From JAQVEM01 sp964616545 (GTDB taxonomy: Bacteria > Actinomycetota > Humimicrobiia > Humimicrobiales > Humimicrobiaceae): a stretch of DNA of 64,000 nucleotides. Positions 8,222 through 17,038 of the stretch are shown here, piece after piece. Where the stretch lies: contig CAZTUA010000027.1 in assembly GCA_964616545.1 (NCBI GenBank), positions 91,797-155,796 of the forward strand. The letters run 5' to 3'. The notes beneath the pieces were generated by a model, which searched no databases, had not been told where the DNA came from, and saw only the letters and a list, made by a program, of their open reading frames with translations. Made by a program: the position numbers and the translations under genes. The first letter of the stretch is position 1. Each line of letters starts with the position of its first letter.

Positions 8222-8770
8222 TTAAACTCTCTTATCCTCATCAATATACTTATCATAGCATACTATCTCTGTAAGGGGCTTTCTGCCTTTTAGCCTGCCT
8301 TCTGCAGCCGGGTACCCGAGCGGGGTTATAGCCACAACTCTTACATCTTCGGGAACTTCAAGAAGGTCTTTTACAAGTTTTTCCTTGAATGCCCCTATCC
8401 AGCAGGTGCCAAGACCCTTTTCTGTGGCAGCCAGGATTAAATGTTCCATGGCTATCCCTATGTCTATGGGGTAGCTATTCATGTATCCACCCATCATTCC
8501 ATAGGCCTCATCTTCTATAGCACACGTTACAATCAGTACCGGAGCCTCCGTAAGAAAAGTCTGATTATTGCACGCTATGGCAAGATCATTTATTTTTTTT
8601 CTGTCTCTTACAACAATAAGCTTCCATGGCTGCAGGTTCTTGGCCGAAGGAGCTTTCCTGAAAGCTTCCAGCACGTAATTTAAATCTTCTTCGGTTACTT
8701 CCTGTGATTTGTAAGACCTTATGCTTCTTCTCTTTTCTATAAGATCCATAAGACTGCAGAACTGTTTCAT
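8222..8770 (-). CDS. Nitroreductase family FMN oxidoreductase
   Basis: A 182-residue nitroreductase-fold protein. EKRRSIRSYKSQEV near residue 12 is the conserved FMN phosphate-binding start; SAKNLQPWKLIVV is the second FMN contact, and GTCWIGAF with ITPLGYPA is the C-terminal part of the pocket. Such enzymes use NAD(P)H to reduce nitro groups, quinones or flavins, or act in other FMN-dependent steps; the substrate is not predictable. AGGGGGT stands about 10 bases before the chosen ATG; a second in-frame Met at residue 8 is possible. The gene follows the aldo/keto reductase gene on the same strand with a 140-base gap. Confidence 0.9.
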   Translation of the reverse strand: MKQFCSLMDLIEKRRSIRSYKSQEVTEEDLNYVLEAFRKAPSAKNLQPWKLIVVRDRKKINDLAIACNNQTFLTEAPVLIVTCAIEDEAYGMMGGYMNSYPIDIGIAMEHLILAATEKGLGTCWIGAFKEKLVKDLLEVPEDVRVVAITPLGYPAAEGRLKGRKPLTEIVCYDKYIDEDKRV

Positions 8771-8911
8771 TTTTCCATTACCCCCTTATTAATCAATAAA
8801 ACCGGATCTTAAAGACTTACTTCTGTTACATTCGCAACTTAATACTACATTTTAATATTGGGACGCAAACTACTTTATATTAACACTGTAATTTTCTCAA
8901 GTAAAAAAATT

Positions 8912-9895
8912 TTACCACAGATGGTGTACATGTTTTTTAATATATTTCTGATAAACCTCTTCTGTGCATTCCATCTGCTCTTCACTCAGCGGCTCGAGAC
9001 CCGAAGCTTTTATATTATCCTCTACCTGGGAAAGCCTGCTGGCGCCTGGAATAACGCAGCTTACGTAATCATTCATTAAAACCCAGCGCAGAGCATATTC
9101 TGCAAGCTTCTCTTCCGGAAAGTATTTCTTAAGCTCTTCCACTGCCCGGAGCCCCACTTCATAAGGAACACCTGAAAATGTTTCACCCTTATCAAAAGCC
9201 TGACCCTCGCGGTTAAAGGAGCGGTGGTCATCTTTAGAAAATTCAGTATCTTTTTTAAATTTTCCCGTAAGCATGCCGCTTGCCAGCGGAACCCTTACAA
9301 TAATTCCCACGTTTCTCTCATGTGCGTGGCCGAAGAAACTTTCAGCAGGTTTAAATCTGAACATATTATATATTATCTGAACAGTTGCTACACCGGGATG
9401 CTCTATTGCCTTTAATGCTTCTTCCACTTTTTCAACGCTCACGCCGTAATTTAAAATTTTCCCTTTTTCTATAAGCCCGTCAAGAATTCCGTAAATTTCC
9501 GGATCATCGTAGACTTCTGTTGGCGGGCAGTGGAGCTGAAGAAGGTCTATCGCTTCAACATCAAGGTTCTTCAGGCTGTCCTCTACAAACCCGGTTATGT
9601 TCTTTTTGTTGTACCCTTCACTGGTGTGCGGGTCCAGCCTTCTTCCCGCTTTGGTTGCAACATAAATTTTCTCTTTTGTTTTCTTTAAAAATTTTCCTAT
9701 TGCCTGCTCGCTCATGCCTTCGTTGTATACATCAGCAGTGTCAATAAAATTAATGCCGCCTTCAACTGCCTTTTCTAGAATCTCTTCTGCGGTATCAAAA
9801 TTAAACTTCTCTCCCCATTTGCCGCCGAGCTGCCAGGTGCCGAGCGAAATTTCTGAGACCCTGAAACCTGTTTTTCCTAAAGTCCTGTATTTCAT
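8912..9895 (-). CDS. Aldo/keto reductase
   Basis: An NADPH-dependent TIM-barrel reductase of usual length (about 327 residues). It opens with MKYRTLGKTGFRVSEISLGTW; the catalytic tetrad region is visible as NFIDTADVYNEG (Asp, Tyr), VATKAG (Lys) and LLQLHCP (His). The C-terminal cofactor region includes CVIPGASRLSQVEDN. Substrates are likely small aldehydes, ketones or sugars. An in-frame GTG at 9905-9907 would add four residues; the ATG at 9893-9895 matches the normal family N-terminus and is preferred. A second member of the family is at 42163-43164. Confidence 0.92.
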   Translation of the reverse strand: MKYRTLGKTGFRVSEISLGTWQLGGKWGEKFNFDTAEEILEKAVEGGINFIDTADVYNEGMSEQAIGKFLKKTKEKIYVATKAGRRLDPHTSEGYNKKNITGFVEDSLKNLDVEAIDLLQLHCPPTEVYDDPEIYGILDGLIEKGKILNYGVSVEKVEEALKAIEHPGVATVQIIYNMFRFKPAESFFGHAHERNVGIIVRVPLASGMLTGKFKKDTEFSKDDHRSFNREGQAFDKGETFSGVPYEVGLRAVEELKKYFPEEKLAEYALRWVLMNDYVSCVIPGASRLSQVEDNIKASGLEPLSEEQMECTEEVYQKYIKKHVHHLW

Positions 9896-10079
9896 ATCTC
9901 TTCTCACTCTCCCTCTATTTAGTCTTTTAAAAATATTTTGATTTTTTTATAATAATTTAAGGAAACCTGTTATATTCCGGGACATGTATATGAGTTACAA
10001 ACTTATTGTAGCAATAAATTATGCCAATGCAAATTATTATAACAACTGGCTGGATATTTTTCCCGGTTTATACATATAT

Positions 10080-10112
10080 GGCAGGAGCGGCAATATATAT
10101 GGAACTCCTGCC
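10080..10112 (+). promoter_or_regulatory. Hairpin in xylanase leader
   Basis: A perfect 8-base inverted repeat (GGCAGGAG at 10080-10087 and CTCCTGCC at 10105-10112, 17-base loop) lies 52 bases before the xylanase ATG in otherwise AT-rich DNA. It is too weakly followed by T residues to be a typical terminator. It could be an operator or a leader RNA hairpin controlling the xylanase; there is no direct proof. Confidence 0.35.
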
Positions 10113-10164
10113 CGCTTTATTGTAATATACTGATAACTAAAAAATGTTATAAGAGGGTGGTATT

Positions 10165-12408
10165 ATGAGAATACTTAAATATCTTTTTTTATCTTTAATT
10201 ATAATCATGCTGCTTATCTCCTGCCAGAAGCCAGCAGATATTACCGGGGAAGAAGAGAAAATCTCTCCACCGGAAGAAGAGAAAGTTACTGAAGAAGAAG
10301 TTACGGAGGAAGAGGTACCGGAAGAAATCCCCTCCCTTAAAGAAGCTTTTAAAGATGACTTTTACATGGGCACAGCAGTAGAAGCATACCAGCTTGAAGA
10401 CCCCGGGCTTGCTGAACTTATAAAAAAGCATTATTCCAGCATCACGGCAGAAAATGCCATGAAGCCTGAAGAAATCCAGCCTCTTGAAGGAACGTTTGAC
10501 TTCAGGGATGCTGATAAAATCGCAGATTTTGCACGTGAAAATGGAATTGTCCTGCGCGGGCACACTCTTATATGGCACAATCAGGTGCCGGACTGGTTTT
10601 TTACCGAAGACGGAGAGCAGGTTTCTAAAGAAACGCTGCGCGAGCGAATGAAAACTCACATTACCGAAGTTATGCAGCACTATGAAGGGCAGATTTATGC
10701 CTGGGATGTTGTAAATGAGCCGATTGATGCAGATGCTCCTGATGGTCTGCTAAGGAACAGCTGGTTTGAGATACTGGGGGAAGAATATATAGAACTTGCC
10801 TTCCGTTACGCAAGAGAAGCGGACCCCGGGGCAAAACTATTTTTAAATGATTTTGACACCACTAACACCAATAAATGTCAGGCAATCGTTGACCTTGTAA
10901 AAAGGCTCCAGGAAAAAGATGTGCCCATAGACGGTATAGGCATGCAGATGCATATCTCCCTTGAAAAACCAACACTTGAAGATTTTGAAAAAACACTGCA
11001 GAAATTCTCCGAACTGGGTCTTGAGATTCATATAACCGAAATGGATATTTCCGTATATAAAGACAGGACGGAGTCTTTTGAGTCTATCAGCAAGGAGATG
11101 CTAAATGAGCAGGGCCACCGTGTAAAGGATTTGTTTGATATTCTTGATAAATATAAGGATCATATAACCAGCATAACTTACTGGGGCATTACAGATGAGT
11201 ATTCCTGGCTAAGGTATTATTTTGAGGACCGCAAAGACTGGCCACTTCCTTTTGACGAAGAGCTCAAAGAAAAACCCTTCTTCTGGGGAATGGTGGACCC
11301 GGAGAAACTGGCTCCCAGGATAAACAGTGCAAAAGCAATCCAGGGCGGTGCTGAAATTGACGGCATAGAGGACGATATCTGGCAGTCCGCTGAATATTTC
11401 CCCAATTTTGACGCTTCAGAAGACCCCGGCGTTGAGACAAAAGCACTCTGGAATGAAGAACTCCTCTACATTTTGCTTAAAGTACAGGATAAGAGCCATG
11501 GAGAGAATGGTGCCGTTAAAATTTTTTTAGATGAGAAAAACGAAAAGTCAGACTCCCTGGATGAAAATGACAGGGTAGTTGAATTTAACTTTGACTCAGA
11601 ATGGAAAAATACCGGATATGCCGCCCTCAATGAAACCAGGGAGGGTTATATTTTTGAAGCACGGATTCCATTTGAGCATATAGAAGGAAGTGAACGGATA
11701 GAGATTGGCCTGGATATCCAGGTAACCGGCGGTGACGGGGCAACCGTAAAATGGAATGATAAGGACGACATTGCAGGCAACATCCCAAAATACTGGGGCA
11801 CGGTTGATTTTGTAAAAGCTCCCAAAAGGACAGCGGCACATTACGGGACTCCTGAAATCGATGGCGTGATGGATGAAGAATATTACGTCTGCACTCCCCT
11901 GCCCGTTGAGACATTTATCCAGGGCATAGAGGATGAAAAAAACATTTTCCAGGGCGCAACTGCAACAGCATTTGTACTGTGGGATGAAGATGCACTCTAT
12001 GTGTACATGGAAGTAAACGACCCCGTATTAAGCGAGGCAAGCGATACTGTCTACATGCAGGACAGCATTGAGGTTTTTGTGGATGAGAATAATAACAAGA
12101 CAACTTTTTATCAGGAAGATGACGGTCAGTACAGGGTTAGCTATACAAACAGGCAGTCCTTTGGCTCAACCGGCAGCGTGGATGGTTTTGAAAGTGCAGC
12201 TCAAATTATCGAGGGAGGCTATGCGGTTGAGGTTAAAATCCCTTACCGGACCATTACCCCGCAGGAAGGCGATGTTATCGGCTTTGACCTTCAGGTAAAT
12301 GATGACCAGGGAAGCGGAGCAAGGGACAGCATAACTAAATGGAATGACCCTACCAATAACTCGTGGCAGTCAACTGCAGGGCTCGGGATCCTTGTTCTAG
12401 AGAAGTAA
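10165..12408 (+). CDS. Lipid-anchored GH10 endo-1,4-beta-xylanase with two CBM9-like modules
   Basis: A 747-residue secreted xylan hydrolase. A lipobox (LISC, Cys20) predicts a membrane-anchored lipoprotein, followed by a Glu/Pro-rich spacer at about 25-55. The GH10 catalytic domain covers about 57-378: HTLIWHNQVPDW, acid/base Glu185 in WDVVNEP, nucleophile Glu292 in HITEMD, and the C-terminal YWGITDEYSWL. Two CBM9-like sugar-binding modules follow, about 387-560 and 562-747, each starting with an EIDG element. Together these predict surface attack on xylan. The ATG is preceded by GAGGGTGG. The end overlaps the convergent pabC by 12 bases. No xylose transporter or xylosidase is near. Confidence 0.95.
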   Translation: MRILKYLFLSLIIIMLLISCQKPADITGEEEKISPPEEEKVTEEEVTEEEVPEEIPSLKEAFKDDFYMGTAVEAYQLEDPGLAELIKKHYSSITAENAMKPEEIQPLEGTFDFRDADKIADFARENGIVLRGHTLIWHNQVPDWFFTEDGEQVSKETLRERMKTHITEVMQHYEGQIYAWDVVNEPIDADAPDGLLRNSWFEILGEEYIELAFRYAREADPGAKLFLNDFDTTNTNKCQAIVDLVKRLQEKDVPIDGIGMQMHISLEKPTLEDFEKTLQKFSELGLEIHITEMDISVYKDRTESFESISKEMLNEQGHRVKDLFDILDKYKDHITSITYWGITDEYSWLRYYFEDRKDWPLPFDEELKEKPFFWGMVDPEKLAPRINSAKAIQGGAEIDGIEDDIWQSAEYFPNFDASEDPGVETKALWNEELLYILLKVQDKSHGENGAVKIFLDEKNEKSDSLDENDRVVEFNFDSEWKNTGYAALNETREGYIFEARIPFEHIEGSERIEIGLDIQVTGGDGATVKWNDKDDIAGNIPKYWGTVDFVKAPKRTAAHYGTPEIDGVMDEEYYVCTPLPVETFIQGIEDEKNIFQGATATAFVLWDEDALYVYMEVNDPVLSEASDTVYMQDSIEVFVDENNNKTTFYQEDDGQYRVSYTNRQSFGSTGSVDGFESAAQIIEGGYAVEVKIPYRTITPQEGDVIGFDLQVNDDQGSGARDSITKWNDPTNNSWQSTAGLGILVLEK

Positions 12409-13269
12409 GAGCTGCGTTCTGCTTTTATATAATTCCATAATTTTTGAAGTAATTTTTCCGGGGACTTTTCCCTCAAGGTTGAACCTGTCAACTTTTTTTA
12501 CGGGCACTATCTCTGCAACAGAGCTTGATTTAAATATTTCATCTGCATCAATAAAATCCCGGTAGTGAATCCTTCTTTCCTTTATTTTTATCCCATTTTC
12601 CCCGCACAGGTCCATAACGACACCTCTGGTCACACCGGGGAGGATATTCTGGGTAACAGGCGGAGTATATACCGTATTTCTTTTTACATAAAAAATATTG
12701 CTTGAGGCGCCTTCCAGCACCACGTGGTCTGGTGTAAGAAATATTGCCTCTTTTGCACCGCTGCGGTGCGCCTCATCTTTTGCATAGAGATTTTCAAAAT
12801 AATTTATAAGCTTGTGGCCATAGATAGGGCTGCCCACAGAGGGTCTTTTTATCACTGAAGAGATAATATTTATGCCTTCTGTGTAATCTTCCCGAGGATA
12901 GGGAGTAAGCTTTTCTGCAATTATTACAAGAGCAGGTTTGCAGCTGCTGCTAAAATAGAGATCTTTTCCGTGGACTCCTCTTGTTACAATTATTTTTATG
13001 TATGCTTCCTTTCCACCGAGATTATTTTTACTTAAAGTTTTTCTTACCGCATCCCATACATATTCCTCATCAAAAGGAACATTATATCTAAGAATTTTTA
13101 GCGAATGGAACAATCTCTTTATGTGCTCACTCAGCATGAATGCAAAACCCCTGTAGCTTCTCATAGTCTCATAGAGCCCATCGCCATACAGAAGCCCCCT
13201 GTCCTTAACCGGTAACCCGGCCCTGCTGCCAGAGGCAAATTTTCCGTTTATAAAAATATAATTACACAT
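12397..13269 (-). CDS. pabC: Class IV aminotransferase, probable aminodeoxychorismate lyase
   Basis: A 290-residue fold-type IV PLP enzyme. The N-terminus (YIFINGKF, then KDRGLLYGDGLYETMRSY) and the PLP-lysine region (YGHKLINYFEN, Lys at about 153) are typical, as is EGASSNIFYVK and the later LPGVTRGVV phosphate-binding turn. The family includes branched-chain and D-amino-acid aminotransferases and 4-amino-4-deoxychorismate lyase. Its position 19 bases after pabB in a pabA-pabB-pabC run makes the lyase, which releases p-aminobenzoate and pyruvate, the best call. CCGGAG precedes the ATG. The 3' end overlaps the xylanase gene by 12 bases tail to tail. Confidence 0.85.
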   Translation of the reverse strand: MCNYIFINGKFASGSRAGLPVKDRGLLYGDGLYETMRSYRGFAFMLSEHIKRLFHSLKILRYNVPFDEEYVWDAVRKTLSKNNLGGKEAYIKIIVTRGVHGKDLYFSSSCKPALVIIAEKLTPYPREDYTEGINIISSVIKRPSVGSPIYGHKLINYFENLYAKDEAHRSGAKEAIFLTPDHVVLEGASSNIFYVKRNTVYTPPVTQNILPGVTRGVVMDLCGENGIKIKERRIHYRDFIDADEIFKSSSVAEIVPVKKVDRFNLEGKVPGKITSKIMELYKSRTQLLLL

Positions 13270-13288
13270 ATTGAACTCCGGTTTAAAT

Positions 13289-14965
13289 TTATATTTCTTT
13301 TATTAGTTTTTTTAAATTTTTTCCGGTAAAAAATTTCAATGTTTCTTCCAGGGCAATTCCCTTATCCAGTGTTTCCCTGTATTCCTCTTCGGGTACCGAA
13401 TCCTCAACGATTCCCCCTCCTACATTATAATAAAATTTATTTTGCTTAATAACAAATGTTCTTATTACAATATTTAAATCAGTTGTGGAATCAATACCCA
13501 CATAACCAATGGAACCCGTGTAGACGCCCCTTGCAGTAGGTTCCAGTCCATCAATAATTTCCATAGCCCTTATTTTAGGCGCTCCCGTTATAGAACCTCC
13601 CGGAAAAGCTGCTTTTATTATATCAGAAATATCCGTTCCTTTTTTTACCCTGCCCGTAACTGTGGACACGGAATGGTAAACCCTCGCGTATTTTTCAATC
13701 ACAGCATGTTCAGGGACATTAACAGTGCCGTAGTAGCAGAATTTTCCGAGGTCATTTCTCTCAAGGTCGACAATCATATTAAGCTCTGCCCTGTCCTTTA
13801 TACTATTCTTAAGCTCGGTCATATTTTTATAATCTTCTTTATCATCCCTTCCCCTGGGCCTGGTTCCCTTTATGGGTCTTGTTTCTATAATATCTCCTTT
13901 CAGCAATAGAAACCTCTCAGGCGAAGAGCTCCCCACGCAGAAGTCCGGAAATTTTAAGAAAGCCGAAAAAGGCGCGGCGTTTTTTCCCCTTAATATGTAA
14001 TACAGATCCATCGGCTCCACAGGCAGAGCTGCCTCAAATCTCTGGCTGAAGTTTGCCTGGTAGATATCGCCGTTATGGATATGTTCTTTTGTTTTAATTA
14101 CCTTTCCGATATAGCTTCTTTTTGTCATATTGGAGCGGAGTTTTATATCAGAAATGTTTCCTTTAAAGTATTTTTTAATTATCTTTTTTTTGATGCCGCC
14201 ACCTGTATCATCCGGCTTTTTAACTGCAGATATGGCATCATCCAGGCTCTTACTTACCCTTTTTATCAAATCTTTATCACTTATATTTTCATCAATATAA
14301 TCATTATCAAAGCAACCGGTCCCGGTAATATCTTTACTATCATCTTTGCTCTTATCTATGTCCTCATCAATGCTCTCTTTATTCTTATTATTCCCATATA
14401 ATTTAAAATTTTTTATATAATACCACCTGCTGTCCTCATGCCCGTAGGCCAGCAGCTTTTCGTAATACAGAAGATAAAACAGGGGAAGGCCCATATCATC
14501 TACCGCACTGGATGGGAGCTTCTCGATATAGTTTTTTAAATCATATGAAAAATAGCCAATAAAGCCTCCCCTGAAATCGGGAAGTTTAAAATTAGAAAGA
14601 TTTTTTTCGCCGGCTTTTACTTCCCTTCTTATTTTGCCGCCGCTTATATATACCGTATTTATATTCCCCATACCTGTCCCCGGGAAGCTGTAAATATTAT
14701 CCTTTATATTTTCTTTTAAAAAAGATAGCGGATGCTGGTATGAGTGGCAGCAAATTCCTTTAGAATTATTTATAAGCTCATTTTTATATCCGATGCTCTT
14801 TATTATAAAAGCCGGCTCCCAAGCAATATATGAAAATTTTGAATATTTACTGCCGGGCAGGCTGCTGTCCAGAAAACTTAAGTAAGTGGAATCTTTTAAC
14901 ATATAGGCAATATCCTGAGGTTCTATTTCCAGCTGAGTATCTGTAATTGTGGAAAGAATTTTCAT
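13289..14965 (-). CDS. pabB: Aminodeoxychorismate synthase component I
   Basis: A 558-residue chorismate-utilising enzyme. The C-terminal catalytic half shows IYQANFSQRF, PERFLLL, PIKGTRPRGRDD, the Mg-binding MIVDLERNDLG and GSITGAPKIRAMEIID. The Lys in PIKGT marks aminodeoxychorismate synthase rather than anthranilate synthase, which has Ala there. The protein is longer than most PabB: a Lys/Asp/Ser-rich insertion sits between the N- and C-terminal halves, at about residues 195-270. It makes 4-amino-4-deoxychorismate with ammonia from PabA. The ATG overlaps the pabA stop by four bases, so the two are translationally coupled. Confidence 0.93.
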   Translation of the reverse strand: MKILSTITDTQLEIEPQDIAYMLKDSTYLSFLDSSLPGSKYSKFSYIAWEPAFIIKSIGYKNELINNSKGICCHSYQHPLSFLKENIKDNIYSFPGTGMGNINTVYISGGKIRREVKAGEKNLSNFKLPDFRGGFIGYFSYDLKNYIEKLPSSAVDDMGLPLFYLLYYEKLLAYGHEDSRWYYIKNFKLYGNNKNKESIDEDIDKSKDDSKDITGTGCFDNDYIDENISDKDLIKRVSKSLDDAISAVKKPDDTGGGIKKKIIKKYFKGNISDIKLRSNMTKRSYIGKVIKTKEHIHNGDIYQANFSQRFEAALPVEPMDLYYILRGKNAAPFSAFLKFPDFCVGSSSPERFLLLKGDIIETRPIKGTRPRGRDDKEDYKNMTELKNSIKDRAELNMIVDLERNDLGKFCYYGTVNVPEHAVIEKYARVYHSVSTVTGRVKKGTDISDIIKAAFPGGSITGAPKIRAMEIIDGLEPTARGVYTGSIGYVGIDSTTDLNIVIRTFVIKQNKFYYNVGGGIVEDSVPEEEYRETLDKGIALEETLKFFTGKNLKKLIKEI

Positions 14966-15555
14966 AAATTTATGAAATTTTTAAGTATTTGCAGTCCCGC
15001 CGGAGTCAGGAATGATTCGGGGTGAAACTGTATTCCCTCCAGTTTGTTTTCTTTGTGTCTTATCCCCATTACAATGCCGTCTTCTGTGCGGGCAGTTACA
15101 TCAAATGAAGAAGGGATTGTGTCTTTTTTTAAAATAAGGGAATGGTATCTTGCTGCTTCAAAAGGATTTTCTACGCCTTCATAAATGCTCTTTCCATCAT
15201 GATAAATCCGGGATGTTTTCCCGTGAATTACCAGCCCTGAATTTATTACTTCCGCCCCAAATACTTCTCCGATGCACTGGTGACCCAGGCATACTCCCAG
15301 TATGGGTACCTCTTTATAAAAATGTTTTATTATCTCCTTAGATATACCGGCATCTTCCGGTCTTCCGGGACCTGGAGAGATTACTATTTTTGAGGGGGAC
15401 ATTTTTTTAATTTCACCCACAGTTATTTTATCGTTTCTTCTAACCTTTATATCCTCGCCTAAAATTCCCAGATACTGCACCAGATTGAAAGTAAATGAAT
15501 CATAATTATCTATCATAAGTATATCTACTTTTTTCGTTTTTACGGCTTTTCCCAT
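14962..15555 (-). CDS. pabA: Aminodeoxychorismate synthase, glutamine amidotransferase subunit
   Basis: A 197-residue class I glutamine amidotransferase. ILMIDNYDSFTFNLVQY is the classic N-terminus; the nucleophile is Cys89 in GVCLGHQ, and the His-Glu pair is in QFHPES near residue 180. It supplies ammonia to PabB. In many bacteria the same subunit also serves anthranilate synthase; no trpE is in the window, so a dual role is possible. The gene is first in the pabA-pabB-pabC operon, overlapping pabB by four bases. The first ten residues (MGKAVKTKKV) are slightly longer than usual and the start is only moderately supported by GGCGG upstream. Confidence 0.93.
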   Translation of the reverse strand: MGKAVKTKKVDILMIDNYDSFTFNLVQYLGILGEDIKVRRNDKITVGEIKKMSPSKIVISPGPGRPEDAGISKEIIKHFYKEVPILGVCLGHQCIGEVFGAEVINSGLVIHGKTSRIYHDGKSIYEGVENPFEAARYHSLILKKDTIPSSFDVTARTEDGIVMGIRHKENKLEGIQFHPESFLTPAGLQILKNFINL

Positions 15556-15645
15556 TTTTTAGTTCCGCCTTTTCTTCTCCATCCTGTTTTTATGAAGATT
15601 AAATTATATGTTTATATATTTACAAAACTAAATTTATCTAAAAAA

Positions 15646-15885
15646 TTAGCTCCTGTTCTCTGTAACTGAAATTATATTAGAAGCAGGGCAAAATCTCAAA
15701 AGGAATGTTATATTATTTTCTGCAATAGCCATTATCTTTTCAGCCACTGCATTTCTTCCTGGATTATACATACTTTCCAGAACATAAATAATTTCAGCAA
15801 TTACCAGGTCACATATAAATAGTTCATGCTTTCCTTTAGATACCTGACTGAGGAACTTTTTTGATTCCTGTGCCTGTCCGGCTGG
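15646..15885 (-). pseudogene. PIN-domain (VapC-like) toxin fragment
   Basis: An open stretch between an in-frame TAG (15886-15888) and TAA (15646-15648) has no start codon at its head. It reads SKKFLSQVSKGKHELFICDL and on through AEIIYVLESMYN and AVAEKIMAIAENNITF, which is the central part of a PIN-domain ribonuclease with the conserved Glu after DLVIAE. The first catalytic Asp motif and the C-terminal Asp pair are missing, and the frame upstream of the TAG has only weak similarity. I read it as a decayed VapC gene. It explains most of the 395-base gap between pabA and the HTH gene. Confidence 0.65.
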
Positions 15886-15950
15886 CTAGCTGGTAAAAAA
15901 TCTTCCAGCCCTGCTGACTGTGCCGGCGCCATTTAAATAAACCACTGCTT

Positions 15951-16163
15951 TTATTCTTCATTATCTGAATATTCAAGAATATCCCCTGGCTGACATTCCA
16001 GATGCTTGCATATGGCATTTAATGTCGAAAAACGGATTGCCCTTACTTTACTGGTCTTGAGGTTTGATAAATTTACTATTGATATGCCGACTTTTTCAGC
16101 CAGTTCGCCTAATTGCATTTTTCTATCTGCAAGAACTCTATCGAGTCTGATTATTATTGCCAT
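15951..16163 (-). CDS. Small Cro/C1-type HTH regulator paired with DUF2975
   Basis: A 70-residue single-domain helix-turn-helix protein. MAIIIRLDRVLADRKMQLGE begins the HTH, followed by LAEKVGISIVNLSNLKTSKV and a CQPGDILEY end, the typical pattern of the short YozG-like regulators. AAGGGGGATTTATT precedes the ATG at 16161-16163, so longer upstream frames are not used. It lies 13 bases after the DUF2975 membrane protein gene; this two-gene pairing is common in Gram-positive bacteria, and the membrane partner is thought to be linked to the regulator's activity. Target genes are unknown. Confidence 0.9.
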   Translation of the reverse strand: MAIIIRLDRVLADRKMQLGELAEKVGISIVNLSNLKTSKVRAIRFSTLNAICKHLECQPGDILEYSDNEE

Positions 16164-16176
16164 AATAAATCCCCCT

Positions 16177-16773
16177 TTAAAGTGTGGCATCATATTCATC
16201 CTGCAGATAGCTCCCGTACCTGAATACTCCTGCAAGTATTAGAACAAGAAACCCGGTCAGCAGCATAGCTCCGTCAACTGTAAAGACTACATCAACATTT
16301 TTTATCTCCAGTGTATCAATTATTGCCATTGCTGTTATCCCTTCTGCTATTTTTAAAATAACTGAACCGGCCATAAGGATAATTCCGATTATTAGAAGCC
16401 TTCTTGAGTTATTTTTTTCAAAAGGATGATCGTCTGCAACAGTTTTTAGAATCGATCTTAAGTTATGCACAATTAAAAGAAACATTAAAGATATAACCGT
16501 TACCGTAGGAAGTATGGCCTGTAAAAAGGGCTTGAAATTAATACTACTGTATAGGTTCGGATCAATATTGTATTTCATTACTCCACCTATCATAGAAATA
16601 GACCAGCCCTTCTGTATCCCGGACACTATAAATATTTCTTCAGGAACAAATAATATTACTATAAAAATTAAAAAACTAACTGTCCCTAAAACTATTGCAG
16701 CCCAGAAAAACACATCAAAAATTATTTTGATTATCCCGGAAAGCCTTTTCAGCTTTGTTTTTTTAATATTCAT
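16177..16773 (-). CDS. DUF2975 family membrane protein
   Basis: About 198 residues with four hydrophobic helices: near residues 20-45, 85-105, 120-145 and 165-185. The region DDHPFEKNNSRRLLIIGIIL is the recognisable DUF2975 signature (PF-x-x-N-x-x-RL). The start at 16771-16773 is preferred over an upstream ATG because AAAGGTGG lies seven bases before it. It is the upstream partner of the small HTH gene in a two-gene operon. The biochemical role of the family is not known. The 223-base gap to the divergent ABC transporter gene should hold promoters for both directions. Confidence 0.88.
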   Translation of the reverse strand: MNIKKTKLKRLSGIIKIIFDVFFWAAIVLGTVSFLIFIVILFVPEEIFIVSGIQKGWSISMIGGVMKYNIDPNLYSSINFKPFLQAILPTVTVISLMFLLIVHNLRSILKTVADDHPFEKNNSRRLLIIGIILMAGSVILKIAEGITAMAIIDTLEIKNVDVVFTVDGAMLLTGFLVLILAGVFRYGSYLQDEYDATL

Positions 16774-17038
16774 AGATAGACCACCTTTCATTAAAACTTA
16801 TTAAAATATACGTTTATTGTAATATATAATTTAATTTTTGTAAATAATTTTTTATTGACAAACATTAAATTTTTATTATTTATGATTATATCCGGTATTC
16901 CCTGCCAGCTTTTTATCTATAAGGAGTAAATTAGTACAGTTGACCAATAGTAAGATTTAAAGAAAATATTGACTCATAAGGTTTCAGAGTAGATAATTGA
17001 TTGAAACTTATGGAAAGTTAAAGGCAGAGCTTTTCCTT

